Below, piece after piece: positions 22,932 through 34,351 of a DNA stretch of 64,000 nucleotides (within the stretch, counting starts at the first letter, position 1; each line of letters begins with the position of its first letter). The position numbers were made by a program, and so were the translations under genes. The notes below the pieces were generated by a model, which saw nothing but the letters and a program-made list of their open reading frames with translations, had not been told where the DNA came from and did no database searches. This DNA is from Morchella semilibera (taxonomy: Eukaryota; Ascomycota; Pezizomycetes; Pezizales; Morchellaceae): positions 5,515,613 to 5,579,612 of the forward strand of contig CM018603.1 of NCBI GenBank assembly GCA_009192285.1. The letters are read 5' to 3'.

Positions 22932-24039
22932 CTACGAATGCAGGTCGGTCAGTCGGCGGTCACGCCCAAGATCCCTCCTATACTGGGCCATAAATCCGCG
23001 GAGGGAGTCGGTACTGATCTCGAAAGTGTCATCACCAGCAAGTGAGCGTGGGATCCTATCTCCATATATATCGGACCTTGTTATTGTGAGCTTGGGGCCA
23101 TCGGGTCCGAGGGTGCCGGGGCCTTGACCGCCTTGAGCATGTTGATCTTGTGTGGAGTCGTCACTCTCATACCCGCGAGACAGCTCTGCCATTCTTGACT
23201 CGTTTCGTGTAACATCTGCTAGATGCTGGGCGGGGTTAGCCACGACCTATTCATCTGGGTTTGATGACCGGAACACAATGCTTACTAGTTCACATTCATT
23301 ATATATCCCATCCGCACCTTTTCGAACCACCTCTATCGAGACCTGAAGATCCCCAACCCAATCATCGTCATCCTCGTCTACACTGTGGCCCTCCGGGATA
23401 GGAGTACGTGGGACGTCGACTAGCATGCTGCATGGAGGTTCCGATTCGTTAATAGTCACCAATATAACAACGCGACATATACTTGAAGACTCCAGCCAGA
23501 GGTGGGCCTTTCTCAGCGCGTGTTCGCGAGTCTCCGAGAACGCAACTTCTACAACTAGATTCGGCATTGGACGGCCGAGGGACTGGATGGATACATTAGG
23601 TGCCTTACGAGACCACTGGTGGTCTCCGTTGAAACCTCTGAATTCTGTCGTGGCTGTTAATAGCGAGGCTTACCGCGGATGTGGTCAACATACCCATGGA
23701 ATAGTTTTGAGTTATACGATGGCACCAGTGGGACGGTCTGGTGAAACGCTCCTCCTGCATTCTCTGAACCTCCGTTGCTAGCCATGGCTGGATGCTAGCC
23801 TCGATTGGGCTTAGCATCCTACAGAACGCGAGAACTTTATCTTTACTGTAAAATTCAAGAGTGAGTTGGTACTCCTCACATAGGGACTGCAGTTCGTCGG
23901 TAGCGGCGTAAAACTCGGATGTAGACACCCCTTTGATTATACATGAACCTTTAGGTGGCCATTGCTGGATACTGGTTATAGCTCTTTCGGTAATCGCAGA
24001 CTTGCTAGTATCTTTCATTGCCGATGTGGGTTGGGACAC
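22932..24039 (-). CDS. Uma2-like PD-(D/E)XK nuclease-domain protein
   Basis: Exon 1 is 24039-23674 and exon 2 begins at 23615, joined by a 58-bp intron with a GTAAGC donor and CCAG acceptor in phase 0. Exon 2 carries PNLVVEVAFSETREHALRK, close to the E-V-x-F-S-E core of the Uma2-like restriction-endonuclease fold that fungal genomes encode in many copies. The Glu and the later Lys are candidate active-site residues. The function of fungal members is not established. An in-frame TAG (23247-23249) follows SSNPDE, yet the same frame stays open for 104 more codons to 22932 with a coherent tail (KLTITRSDIYGDRIP, FEISTDSLRGFM) like that of related proteins. Either the TAG is a nonsense mutation or an intron was missed; the GTAAGC to CTAG candidate across the TAG does not keep frame. 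Confidence 0.65.
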
Positions 24040-26789
24040 GATGAAGCTTAAGTTGAGCAGGGGGATGGTGTGTGGTTAGCGAGGGGAGATGGCTACGTAA
24101 TGAGTCCTTGATAGACCACACGCAGTTCCTTGCTTAGTAATACATGTCTCCTCATGGCATCAGTTGTTGATAAGGACACAAAGATATACCGTGTATGAGT
24201 TCTCTGTTGATTGCATAAATGCACAAAATATATATAGATTCATATTTTATAATTGTTTCCAACTTTCATGCATAAATCCGGATTTTCAAGTGTATGGCTC
24301 TGGGAGTCTTAAAGGTACCGCACTAATTCGTCTCAGTGGACACTCATATTGACGTTGAAGTTACATGTTCTGGTCATTTGTCTCTCTAATCTTGCTGTAA
24401 AAGGAAACTTCGACGACTGTGTAACCGTCCGCTGAGACGGATCACTGCCGTAGTGTGGGATCACTACAGTATTGCTGTCAACATGGTGCCCAACCGATCT
24501 TATTCGTTATTACCTCCTTACTGGTCAAGAGCCCACTGGTGAGCACCGGACAAACAAACGCCAAAATCGTCGGAAACGTATGAAGGGACCCTAACGCTCT
24601 TTTTGTACAATTTGCTGTGAGGGTATTTTCATAACGAACGAACTGTGCCCAGTTGCATACGGAGGCGCAACTACATATATTGATGGAGGAGAAGCTACGC
24701 ATCGGTTATTAGAGGAGCTCAGATTAAAGAAATTCATGTTCATTACCATGGGCGGCCTCTCAAGCACAGTTTAAATAATCAGTCACATGTTGGTGGAGAT
24801 CTATTAAGAGTCTTACTTGCTTCTTCACCCTAAGGCAGTTTTAACGTCCATTGATATATAAGATGCACCCTAAGGGCAAACACGCATAAATGCATGCGGA
24901 GGATCTTTCCCGCTGACTAGCTCCCCGCTGAATGGCCCCTAAGGCAGGCGACACGTATACTCAGCAAGCAGCGGATGATAAACGAGTAAAAACATCGTAA
25001 GAAGATACTTAAGCCGCCCAAGGGCCGCCAAGTTAGGACACCAGTTGTGACAACACCATCCAACAGGTGCGTGTCGGTGTAACCGTTGTAACGGTGCTTA
25101 GGGGAGATGGTACGGGAGTCAGTCGAAGGGGATTATGATGTACCTACATAAGGCCAGAATATGAGGCGTATGGCATTAGCATAGGTCGCATGGACCTGGC
25201 GGTGCATGTGAAGGTGGTGGTTAACGTACCTTTTGAAACTCTATGAGGCCACATGTTAGAAATCCACTCTTAAAGAAGCTCTCTTTGAGGTTACCAATTC
25301 CAGAGGGCCCTATCTACTCGTCTACTCCTCATCCTCCTCGCCCAGCACCTATCCACCAGTTAGTTAGAGAAGGAGTTGCTGCAGCAGACCGGCGCCCAAA
25401 TGCAACTGCGAACGAGATTCAAAACCTTCTTTGGACCGTGTATAACCTAAATTAGCCTTGGTCTGCGCCGCAGAAAGGGGTGGTCAAGACGTGGAATGTG
25501 GTGGCTGAGAACCTAAAAACCTTTACTGTGGAAATCCCGCCAAGAGCCCAAAATTTGAGCCCAAAATTTGCGGATTGACCAAAGCGCTCCAATACGTACC
25601 CTATGTCCTAGGAAATTTGAAAATGAGGCACTCGTATGCGGTTGGATTGGTTAATTGGACACCTAGGAAAATGCGACAGGGTGTTTTCTTAGTGTTGTAA
25701 CGCAGGGTAAGAGGTGTAAGTAACCGTAAATAGCTAGATACAAATACTTTTTTACCCCGCGTTTAAGATCGTAGCCCCGACCAAGCCTGCTGCCAAGCAA
25801 GTGTTCGGAAACAAATTTCAATTGGAATAACCATAAACATCCGAGGGACTCTGCCCCCTACCCCGCCGGGCCCCCACTTAATGATCGTACAATAAGAAAT
25901 AGGATCAAACAAATTGAGATCGTAAATAATAAATCCCTCACTGGCTACCTCGGCCCTCACCACCCGTAGCTCACTGGGCCGGCCGCTAGAATATAATGAA
26001 TTAGTATATATAAATCAATTAATAAAGCAACAAATTCAAGACAAACCTGTTTCGACGAAAGCGCAACCTCAGCGGCATCCTCCTTAGCAGTTTGTACATG
26101 TTGCCCATCATACCAGAATCTTGCTGAGAAGTGCTTCTGGTCAATTATAACCCTGCACGACCAGGCTGTTCGCCCACCTAGGTCCCGAGTTAACAGATTA
26201 CCTAAGTAGTGGCCTCAGCCAGGGCAGCAATACCGGAGGCGATCCGAGATGAGCATATACACCGGAAGGCTCACGCCATTCTCCTTGCAATATTCTAGCA
26301 AAGCTAGTTAGCGAATATCACCTAGACATGTTCAGCTTCGCATGGATCTCGAACGTACCTTCCAACCTTTGCTGCCAGGACGTAGACATAGACATACTGT
26401 GTATCCTAATATGGCTCAACCTGTCAACAAGAACCCTCCCCAGTCGAAACCGTTGGTCTGACGCGATGGGTTAGGGTTCTGCTGCCAAGAAAATCACAGG
26501 TGAGGGTCAGCTCTCTAGCTAACTAGCTAGCGATAATCAACGATACCATCAACTCAGGAACAGCTGTACAGTACTATCCAATCCAACCAGCAAAAAGGTT
26601 CGAGGATAGTTCATTAAACACCCCTGATTATGAGTGCCGTAATTCGTGACAGTTGTGCCTATGACGTCCAGTAGGTCAGGGTAGCTCAAGGCCCCTCGCA
26701 CTAGGGTCCTAGGGGGCGGGCCTTTACTACGCCAGGTAGTGCATCGGAAATGGGTCTCAAAATGCATCGTGGATTGCGCCCTTCGTATT
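24040..26789. other. Intergenic, no supported gene
   Basis: Only short open frames. Small hairpins occur near 24425-24475 (CCGTCCGCTGAGACGG and a neighbour). No TIR or LTR pair found. Confidence 0.45.
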
Positions 26790-26862
26790 AATATGAATCG
26801 GCAAATGCATCAGCGTATGCATCAGCAAGTGCATCGGCGTATGCACCGGCATGTGCATCCTG
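26790..26862 (-). repeat. 12-bp minisatellite (GTATGCATCGGC-like)
   Basis: About six imperfect 12-bp units. On the minus strand they read as Ala-Asp-Ala-Tyr repeats in a short open frame (26991-26788). Whether this is translated is unknown. Confidence 0.7.
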
Positions 26863-27072
26863 GTCACATTTGGCGGCTTTCCAGTGGGTAGGGGGGTCAG
26901 TGGAAGGGTCGGTAGGTGTATGGTCTAGGGGTAAAAGAACTAATTTGTGGTGGGGTTCGAGTGGGGGTGATTCCGCTAAGGAATTGCACATCTCTCCAGC
27001 TAGGCCGTCAGTTGATATGATAATAATATGATAGTAGCTCTAATCAAGTGAGTCTATAGTTATTCGGCGACT

Positions 27073-27287
27073 TTACCGACGCCTTTCCTGACGCCTTTCC
27101 TGACGCCTTTCCTGACGCCTTTCCTGACGCCTTTCCTGACGCCTTTCCTGACGCCTTTCCTGACGCCTTTCCTGACGCCTTTCCTGACGCCTTTCCTGAC
27201 GCCTTTCCTGACGCCTTTCCTGACGCCTTTCCTGACGCCTTTCCCGACGCCTTTCCCGACGCCTTTCCTGATCCCTTTCCCAAAGTC
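27073..27287 (-). repeat. 12-bp minisatellite GACGCCTTTCCT, about 17 units
   Basis: Near-perfect head-to-tail units; the last few change T to C. The minus strand is open across the array (27358-27044) and would encode (Lys-Ala-Ser-Gly)n. With no conserved flanks I treat it as a minisatellite rather than a gene. Confidence 0.85.
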
Positions 27288-27302
27288 GTCATAAAGTGCA
27301 CA

Positions 27303-27762
27303 AGGACGCCAATTGGCCAGCCCGGGCTGGAAGATAGGGTCGGCCTGGCCCGGCCCATGCTTTCTAAGTCATGGCCTGGCCCAAGCCGAATAGCCCGGGC
27401 TAGCCCCGGGCCAAATATTTATGGCCCAAGCACCCACAAATACAGGTATTCATCACAATTCGAACCAATTTTCTTGAGATCAATGTAGGTAGGATCGAAA
27501 ATGCTGCAATTCAATCTGCCTTTTATAGTATGAAATATACAAACGTTGTTTACCTTGCCTCTCATAGTACAGAATGTTTATATATCAAGGAATAACTGCT
27601 AAGATTGTATGAGCACCTTCAAGCCTGGGCCTGCCCGCTTAGCCCGGGCTAAATATCAGCCTCCGCCTGGCCCGGCCCATCAAATAAAATTTAGGGCCCG
27701 GCCTGGCCCGCCCAAAAAGAGCCCGGGCGGCCCGTCTCAACCCACGGCCCATTGACGTCCTT
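27303..27762. mobile_element. GC-rich element with GGCCCGG-type subterminal repeats
   Basis: GGACGCCAATTGGCC starts at 27303, and its near copy, inverted, ends at 27762 (GGACGTCAATGGGCC read inwards). Next to each end are clusters of GCCCGGGC and GGCCTGGCCCGGCCC, while the centre is AT-rich. Such GC-rich subterminal clusters are seen in some hAT-type MITEs. I cannot see a target duplication, so the class is tentative. Confidence 0.5.
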
Positions 27763-28877
27763 GATCAGGAGAGCCCTCGACGAGTAATGCATCAAGGGAT
27801 GCATTACCATCCTCGGTTTTGTATGGACAATGTGTCGATAATGCATTAAATGATGCATTTCCTGGCGTAGTAGAGAGCCTGTACCAGTACCAATCCAACA
27901 TTAGGCTTGGATGCTGTTCCACAACATTTGATTGTTCACGTAGGCGATGAAGGTGAAGAAGGATCATGGCTGGTTCCGCAGGATTGCCCTTGCCCGCCGA
28001 GGTCCACTGCGAGATGCATGGTTCAGAAGCTGGTTACGCGGAGCCAGACTTGCAGAATCTATCTGTTGGAGGGGAGAATTGCGAGACGCGAAGGAGACTG
28101 CGAGTTCACTGAGGAGGATGGAGCAGGGCTTGATAGAGACGCATCTAAACGGATTTGGGGGAATCTGGAAGGGAAGGACAAGAAGGAGCTATATTTGATT
28201 AAACCAAAATCAAAGATCAGCGTGGCATGGAGTTTATTTGAGCGGACCACACAAAGACAGGAAAGGGGGATACAAGAGGTGGAACAGGCAGCGCATGGGT
28301 GCAAAACCTTGACTGGGATGGGTTTTTTCTGATATGCGGACTGGTCAGACAGAGGGAGGTGATCGGGTAAGAGGTGAAAAGAAAAAGATGGAATCGGGAT
28401 ACCATACAGACCAGAATTTTGACCCCGAACAGAACAACCCTTCTTCAACACCTTGGGCTGTAGGAAGGGGTAGAAAGTTTAGAAAAGAAAATCTGACGTC
28501 AATCACCCAAACTAATTGGTCAAATCTTACCCGATACCAAGCGGTACTATCCTTTCTAAAAATACACATATCAAGGAAGCCAGAGGAATCACGGGTGGGC
28601 CTAGCTTTTGCTTCTTCTCGCTGTTTTCAGAGAGGGGTATATTTCCCGAGGAGGAACATCGGTCAACCACTTGGAGAAAGCAAATAGATGTGGAGGATGG
28701 CAGAAAGGGGATGTTATAGTAAGACAATGTCCTGGTTTTATAGTGCGTGTTGGCCACAAACTTTGAGCTCAAAATATGAATTCTTGGTTCCGCAACTGGG
28801 GCAGGAGAAAGGCCATAGTATGAGGGCAATATCGAAACTCGAGTAGAAATTTAAAGTGATAGAGAAATCAAAACACA
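27763..28877. other. No supported gene
   Basis: A plus frame at 27907-28332 (141 codons) and another at 28334-28687 are open but show no motif. There are short AATGCAT-rich direct repeats around 27785-27865. Confidence 0.4.
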
Positions 28878-29560
28878 ATGTCGTTAAACTGGGAATTACT
28901 CAACTACCTGAGGGAGACACAAACAAGCGATGAAGAATTGTTTTATTTATCTCAATACACCGTGCCTGTATCCACACTCCTCGACATAAATGGATCTCCC
29001 CTCCTTAGTGATACTAAACTTAAACACCTTACTCGGTTCAGTCATCAGGATATCCTTCAGGTTATAGGAGCTTTGAAAATCTCCAAAAACTTCTCTATAT
29101 CCTCTAGATACAGGTTTAGGAGGGGAGAAGGTTTTTTCTTTCTCTGTGCGAGATTGGTATGACCAAAAGGCTTACCGACGTTAGCCTCTTAAATACCTAG
29201 GTTCGATGATATCTGAAGCTTTTCACTGGGTTTTGGCGGAGGTTTGCCGCAATTGAGACCAGCTTCTACTCGACTTTGAACCAGGCCATCTTTCAAAGGA
29301 ACGTCTTTCTACGTTTGTGTCAGAAAAGGCGTACCACTAGAATTAACAAATTGTTGGGGTTTCATTGATTACACAATCCGAGGCATTTGCCGTACAGTTA
29401 TTCGGTGGCACGTTGTTTACAATGGACAGAAAAATACCTTATGTTAAAGCACTCAGCTGTTAAGAGCACCGATGGTATCCATTATCTTTTTGTCTCTATA
29501 GTGATTCTGCTTATTCCGTGTCGAGTATTTCGATTTCTCCTCTCAACAATATTGAAGTAG
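28878..29560 (+). pseudogene. PIF/Harbinger (HARBI1-like) transposase relic
   Basis: From 28878 the frame reads LLDINGSPLLSDTKLKHL, FSHQDILQVIGALKI and SSRYRFRRGEGFFFLCARLV, the N-terminal half of a HARBI1-like protein. After 29160 the reading continues only with frame changes and stops: a block around 29205-29335 gives MISEAFHWVLAEVCRN and LSKERLSTFVSEKAYH, then CWGFIDYTIRGICR (29354-29395) with the catalytic Asp of GFID, then VVYNGQK. The order matches the DDE superfamily 4 transposases that move PIF/Harbinger elements. At least four stops and two frame changes make it inactive. TIRs were not found. Confidence 0.7.
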
Positions 29561-30063
29561 GCGAATTGAAAAGAAAGTTAAATCAATTGATAACGCCCTG
29601 TTGAGAGCGCGTAGAGTGGGGTTGTGCGGACACAGTTAGGCTTTGGAGTTATCTCAATCACAAACAGTCATATTTGCTTAACGGATCGAACACACCTCAT
29701 TTTAGGAAGTGCAACCCCCCATCTCTGTCAGACTATTTGAAAAGCTTGTAGCTTATTCTATACTATTTCCCTTAGTATTATCCTGTATATATGTAGTATA
29801 TCTATCATGTTATCAAACTTTCATTCTACGCCCCCGAGCCTTGTTTCAATCCCGTTGATATGTTGGGTATTTCTCTCCTCTCTTCCTCTTTTGATTTCAT
29901 GAAACAAAGCAGGCAAGTGTCTTGCTTCGAACTTAGCACCGCTGTTGTGTCCTAAGTCGAAACCATGTGAAGACTTAGTATCCCTGCTAAACTGTGGAAG
30001 TGGTGCCCTAACTTCAGAACCTATACAGAGTCTTCTCCTTTAAGCTGAATTTATAGGTTCCGA

Positions 30064-30720
30064 TCATGGATATAACAAAATCCTAGTTGCCTCTCTAGCT
30101 GTAACATCCACCATAGCAGTTTTCCGTATAACTAAACCCTTTCCGTTATCAGTAACTTCAGCCTTGCTCTTTCCATTTGCTGCCGCACTTCTATTCTCCT
30201 CGTTTGTCTTCTCCTGCTCGATAAAACTTGTAATACTCTCCAGAACTCCAGCTAAAGAAATAAGCTAAATAAAACTCAGTTATCTTGCTTGATTAGGTTA
30301 TCAAACAAGTGCTTACCGCATCCTCATCCACCTAAACTTATTTTTTCCGACCACACCTTCCTTATCATAGAGTGGATCCTGTCCAAAAGCAATAAGTTCT
30401 TTAATCCTAGTCTGTAAGAACGGGCTTTTTCCAACAACGTTTCCTATATTGCTCAACCTCCAAAGAGCCCCTCGGCGCTGTCGGTATCCCCGGTACCCCT
30501 GGTACCGCCAAAGATGAAAAAAGGAGCCCCGCCTACCAAGTAAGTTAATACCTTCTGCAGTACTGCTCAGCGTTTCCGCATATCTTGGTGTTTCAATCTT
30601 TCGACGTTTTCGCACATGTTTCTAAATGAACTCTTGGCGTTCATACTGGTAGGAAGAGCGCAAACATCTTTCATCTTATTCTCGCTATGGTAATAAATAG
30701 TCAGTAACATCCACGCCAAG
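30064..30720 (-). pseudogene. Fragmentary minus-strand ORF, possible Harbinger partner gene
   Basis: Minus-strand pieces look coding but change frame: a segment around 30705-30580 (KMKDVCALPTSMNAKSS, FRNMCENVERLKHQDMRKR), then 30500-30313 (GKSPFLQTRIKELIAF, DPLYDKEGVVGKNKF), then after a GTAAGC...TTTAG intron-like gap a clean exon ending at about 30064 (GVLESITSFIEQEKTNE, VIRKTAMVDVTAREATRI). PIF/Harbinger elements often carry a second Myb-like gene in opposite orientation to the transposase. The place fits, but no Myb signature is readable. Confidence 0.4.
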
Positions 30721-31033
30721 AACTCAATTATGGAGCTGAAGACTTGTGGCCAACACGCTCTAATGCTAATTTAGAGTTTCATGAACAACGAAAAATATGA
30801 AAATCCTCCACTATTTTCAATTGTTGTAATTTCAAACTCACGAATTAAGTAAAAAAAAGAATCCTTTCCAAAACTCATCGAATCAAGGATTGTTGAGTAA
30901 TCCTGAATTTCATGTGCTGCTATCGCGTTCTTATATATACTGTTTCAGGACTTGTTGGATACGGTGTACTCAGGTGTTAAGGGTAAAGGATACATAGTAC
31001 CAGTACTCCTAAGCATGCTGTAAACCGCACATA

Positions 31034-31260
31034 CAGCCCCGTTCGAAAGGTCCTGGCACCCCCGGGTCAAAAGTACGAGAGTGTTTCTTCTATTTTCTAA
31101 TCCTCCCATAGCTATGACTATAATAACAGAGAGCTACAATATCCTCATTACGGCCATACCTATTAATTTTTGAGTATGCGCAGGAGAAATGGTTGTTGGT
31201 GGGTTAGAATTCATAAACAGACACAATTAGTAGGGTGCCAAGACCTTTCGAACAGGGCTG
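31034..31260. mobile_element. 227-bp MITE with TA target duplication
   Basis: The ends read inwards as CAGCCCCGTTCGAAAGGTCC and CAGCCCTGTTCGAAAGGTCT, continuing into TGGCACCC. TA flanks both (31032-31033 and 31261-31262). No coding potential. Tc1/mariner-type non-autonomous element by its target site (inference). Confidence 0.8.
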
Positions 31261-32407
31261 TACCGAGGTGTAAGGGTAAGCACTGAGACGTCCATTTTAG
31301 GGAATTTTAAAGGTGAGAGCCGGACTGCAAAGGGATCTGATTGGGCAGATAATATAATTTTTTGAAAAAAATAACACTTGGCAGTCAAGCAGGTATACAT
31401 TAGTTAGCCACTTCGGTGGGTCGTAGCCGTGGGATGTGGGATGATGTATCCAGTCTATGGTATTCCTGCTTCGCGGGACTGTGGGTATACCTGTTGTTAG
31501 ATTGTGTTTTATGGGGGGGCCACTTCTCCGGACGGGATAGCCCAGCTCTCGTATATACGATACCGGCTATGGGTGTAGAACGGGGATATGAGGAGTGGCA
31601 CACCGCGCGGAAGTGCGGGGAGGTATGTGTCAGGAAGCGAGAATATGTCGCGATCAGCGCTTTGGGCCTGTCCGCGCGGTGGTGCCACATGGCCAAATCC
31701 CCAAGCAGAAAGCTCACAACAGACCCCAGAGAACAAGACAACCCCACCTCCGTTGCCGCAAAACGCAACGGTCAGCGACCTTTGCTAGCTTCCGCCCGCA
31801 TCTTGCCGCTAATACATGGTCGCCTTGTCGGGAGACCGCTCGCTCATAGCCCCAATTTACCCCTATATGGCCCCATTGCGGAAGTCCGCCTCCAGCACCA
31901 CAGCAAGTAAGCCCGCGCCATCGCACCAAACACTCATCGCCGGTGGGAACCCATCTTACCTGTATGATATTAACTAGCCAGTAGTTCTCTACCCACCCAC
32001 CACCGGCGGCGGTGAGGATCCGCCCGCGGGCGGGGTGTGTATTCGTTTATATTTCCGGCGGAGGCCGGGTATCCGGGAACACCGCCCGAGGGGCAGCGCC
32101 GTTTCGGCATCACCGGGATAGGACTTTTATATACGTACGATAAAGGCCTTGGCTGGCTGGAGGTGGGGTTGGGACTAGTGGATGAGCGGATGGCACGGGT
32201 GAGGGGGAAGGCTGGTTACTCTACGGTATCTGGTGTGATAAGGGCGTTGAAAAGGTACGGCCAGAGGGTTTATTGGATGTCTGTCGACGATGTTAGTGCC
32301 GGGTCAACCGCCGAGTGATATCTAATGACTACACCCGGAACTGCTACCTAATGCGGATAGTGGGGCCTGTGGTGGGGTATGGGGGTCACCCCGTGGGAGT
32401 ACATGTA
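31261..32407. other. No supported gene
   Basis: Open frames at 31416-31910 (plus, 164 codons) and 32037-32318 (plus, 93 codons) have no recognised motif. The first overlaps open frames on both strands in GC-rich DNA. Confidence 0.4.
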
Positions 32408-32484
32408 CTCGTTTACCAGCATATGAACCAGAAAATGCAGGTTTTGGCGCCGAGACATGACAGGGGTTTTGGACAGGGTTCTGA
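32408..32484 (+). repeat. Left TIR of the Tc1/mariner element
   Basis: About 77 bp, including the phrase AATGCAGGTTTTGGCGCC that is repeated inverted near the right end. Confidence 0.9.
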
Positions 32485-32638
32485 TATAAAAATCATACCG
32501 TCATAGTTACGTGCAAGTGAATAGAGAAGCAAGATCGAGTTAACAAAACTGTAAGATAAAAGAGCTCCTTGACTCGGAGGGAAACTCGGGTCAGAGGGAA
32601 AGAAAGCAATCCAATTTCCTATACGCTTTTACTCTATT

Positions 32639-33788
32639 ATGCCACCAATCAAAACTCAAGAAACATCCTACAAACAGCGCATTTATATACATGCGCTACG
32701 CTACAAAGCCGGCTGGACCTTTCAAAAAATTGCAAATGATCAAGGACTAAGTCTTAGTACTGTTTTTATAGTTTGTAATGGTTCAGAAACACCCCGAAAG
32801 AAGAAAGGCCGTCCTCTCAAAATTGATACACCTAAACTCTATGCTCTTATTCAGAGAGCAACTCTAAACGCTGAGAACCGTCCGAAGTCCTTATTAGAAA
32901 TCTCTAGTCAAGAGGGTATTCAAGCTAGTCCCGAAAGCATTCGACGTATGTTTCTCAAGGAAGGCTACGTACGGCGAGTTGCTCGACAAAAGGTTCTCTT
33001 GACGGCTTCTAATAAGCAGCGACAGCTCGAATTTGCTTGCTCTCACCTTGATTGGACTGTCGAACAATGGAGAAGGACTATATTCACTGATGAGTGTTAT
33101 GTTTCTCTAAGTGGTCCTCAAGGTAAGAAAAATAAATGTACTACTTTATCTATCTAACTGATAATTTAGGGAGGAGTTTTGTTACACGCAAAATAGGAAA
33201 AGAGGAGGAATACATATAAGATTGTATTGTTCCGAAGTTTAGAAAAGTAAGTTTTATTATATTTTTTATTCTCTGGATAACTTATTAATTGTAAACAGTC
33301 AAATTCAGTCATGATATGGGGCGCTATCGTAGGGGGAAGGAAGTCAGAGCTAGTTATTTGGGATCAAAACTGGGGTACAATTAGTGTGAAGACATATATT
33401 GATCATATTTTCCAGCCCGCTCTCCACCGTTTTTGGTTTCACAGCTGTTTAGATTTGGGGAGCCCTGGCCGGCTATGGGTCATGGAGGATAATGCACCAG
33501 CACACAGAGCTAAAAGTACAGTAGCTGAGCGTCATTGGTATAATATTTCTTCCCTTTAATGGCCAGCTGCATCCCCAGATTTAAATCCAATTGAAAAATA
33601 TCTGGGGACTTTTAAAAGCGAGACTAAGAGCTAGATTTCCTCGTCCTACTGGGGCTGGCCAAGTGCGGGCTGCTGTTCTGGAAGAGTGGGGAAGGATAAC
33701 CTCAAGCGAGATCCTGAAGTATGTGGACACACTACCACAAAGAATGGCTGAAGTGGTGGCCAATAATGGCGGGCACACTCACTGGTAG
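32639..33788 (+). pseudogene. Tc1/mariner transposase, two introns, two stops, one frameshift
   Basis: Exon 1 (32639-33131) encodes an N-terminal paired-type helix-turn-helix (FQKIANDQGLSLSTVF), a basic GRP linker (KKKGRPLK) and the first catalytic block IFTDECYVSLSGPQG. An intron (GTAAGA...CTAACTGATAATTTAG) leads to exon 2, starting GRSFVTRKIGKEEEYI, where TAA interrupts the frame. A second intron (GTAAGT...AAACAG) leads to exon 3 with VMIWGAIVGG and VMEDNAPAHRA (second catalytic Asp). TAA then precedes WPAASPDLNPIEK, which holds the third acidic position, and one extra A (about 33590-33597) shifts frame before NIWGLLKARLRARF. Splice sites and motif order are conserved, so decay is recent. 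Confidence 0.88.
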
Positions 33789-33870
33789 ATAGGATTTGCT
33801 TTTACATGTATTTTATCAATAACTATTTTTACTCCCAACCTTTAAGTTTAGCGAGGTTGGCCAAATTCCA

Positions 33871-33947
33871 CTCAGAACCCTGACAAAAACCCTGACATGT
33901 CTCGGCGCCAAAACCTGCATTTTCTGGTTCTTATGCTGGTAAACGAG
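33871..33947 (-). repeat. Right TIR of the Tc1/mariner element
   Basis: Inverted partner of 32408-32484. Ends CGAG followed by TA. Confidence 0.9.
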
Positions 33948-33949
33948 TA

Positions 33950-34334
33950 GGTGTTTAGAGACAGAGGGCGCCCCCACAAATCAGTGCGGCGGGGGTTCAG
34001 GTCTAGTAAGGCTGGAATATTGTTTGATCGGACGTAGCTGGGGGAGAGTATGAAACCTGTTCGCGGAGGTAAAAAATGTCAGGGGGGCCGGGATGTGGGA
34101 GAGAATGACCCTAATTTCCATGGCCGCCGGCCGCGCGGGTAATGAGAGCTTCTAAGCAGCTAGAAAGGCCTGGTGTAACGTGTGATTGAGTTCAATTGGA
34201 TTGAAGCGAAAGTGCTTAGTGCTTGTATTGCAATACTAGGAAAGTGCAACCTATGCCGCGTTTAATTCGCCCCCGGCGGCCAGTCACACTAGGCGTCAAT
34301 GTTTCCCTCGGGTACCCAAATAAGGGAGTTGCAA
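33950..34334. other. Spacer between Tc1 and LINE insertions
   Basis: No open frame of note and no repeat recognised. Confidence 0.5.
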
Positions 34335-34351
34335 GAGACGAATTAATATGC
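34335..34351. repeat. LINE target-site duplication, left copy
   Basis: GAGACGAATTAATATGC, repeated exactly at 39686-39702 on the far side of the element. Confidence 0.93.

Larger units (their letters stand above)
32408..33947 (+). mobile_element. Tc1/mariner element with 77-bp TIRs, 1540 bp
   Basis: The left TIR 32408-32484 begins CTCGTTTACCAGCATATGAA. The right TIR 33871-33947 is its inverted copy with only a few differences. TA lies outside both ends (32406-32407 and 33948-33949). A transposase gene in plus orientation fills the centre. TIRs and target site fit Tc1/mariner well. The element is structurally whole, but its gene is broken. Confidence 0.92.
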
